54,717 nucleotides of DNA from Anoxybacillus sp. J5B_2022. GTDB taxonomy: Bacteria > Bacillota > Bacilli > Bacillales > Anoxybacillaceae. The notes beneath the pieces are model-generated. The model saw only the letters and a list, made by a program, of their open reading frames with translations. It was not told where the DNA came from and made no database searches. Location: contig NZ_JAPSMC010000017.1 of assembly GCF_026847645.1 (NCBI RefSeq), forward strand, positions 1 to 54,717, given 5' to 3'. The position numbers and the translations under genes are program-made. Shown in pieces: positions 54,661 to 54,717 of this stretch (position 1 is the stretch's first letter; every line of letters starts with the position of its first letter).

Positions 54661-54695
54661 TTTATCATATAAAATAGAAGGGGAACTCCCCTTCT
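54661..54695 (-). terminator. Hairpin terminator of the gene beyond the right edge
   Basis: The perfect 8-bp arms AGAAGGGG / CCCCTTCT with a 4-nt loop are followed on the minus strand by ATTTTATATGAT. A gene read leftwards from beyond the window (yloV/fakA in B. subtilis) would end here. The 221 nt from the sdaAB start to the window end hold only this hairpin and the element before it. Confidence 0.6.
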
Positions 54696-54717
54696 ACTAT
54701 TCTAACATATTATTCAA

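Overview
The window is one long co-directional stretch of a low-GC Gram-positive chromosome. Every gene I support is read from the minus strand, so transcription runs from the right end towards the left. Gene order and protein sequences match the rpmB-to-cheB part of the Bacillus subtilis chromosome closely (sdaAB, recG, fapR, fab genes, smc, ffh, rplS, sucCD, topA, codY, then fla/che). Shine-Dalgarno sites are strong and GTG/TTG starts are frequent. The organism is a Bacillaceae member, most likely a thermophile of the Anoxybacillus/Geobacillus type. That genus-level guess rests on remembered protein similarity.

Right part (about 54.7 to 41.6 kb): L-serine dehydratase subunits (sdaAB, sdaAA) and recG; a FapR-controlled fatty acid and phospholipid block (fapR, plsX, fabD, fabG, acpP); then RNase III, SMC and FtsY. 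A FapR operator overlaps the fapR start region. A small lipoprotein gene separates ftsY from the next unit.

Middle part (about 41 to 22 kb): signal recognition particle and ribosome genes (ylxM, ffh, rpsP, khpA, ylqD, rimM, trmD, rplS); signal peptidase, RbgA and RNase HII; the ylqG-ylqH pair; sucCD under a promoter with a catabolite-repression (cre) site; dprA, topA, trmFO, xerC, hslVU and codY. Intrinsic terminators lie between several of these genes. In some cases there is almost no room for a new promoter before the next start codon.

Left part (22 kb to the left edge): the fla/che operon from flgB through cheB, which is cut by the window edge. It encodes the rod, the MS-ring and C-ring, the export ATPase complex, the hook, the export gate, and the FlhF/FlhG and CheY/CheB regulators. 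It is densely packed, with 4-nt and 8-nt overlaps and many non-ATG starts.

No tRNA, rRNA, CRISPR array, prophage or insertion sequence was seen. The points most worth following are: the FliK-like/FlhB-tail pair ylqG-ylqH outside the flagellar operon; a hairpin that would bring a distant ribosome-binding site next to the flbD start; a hook protein with a large Asn-rich insertion; an HslV that lacks the N-terminal serine of B. subtilis ClpQ; and short structured extragenic elements that may be dispersed repeats.
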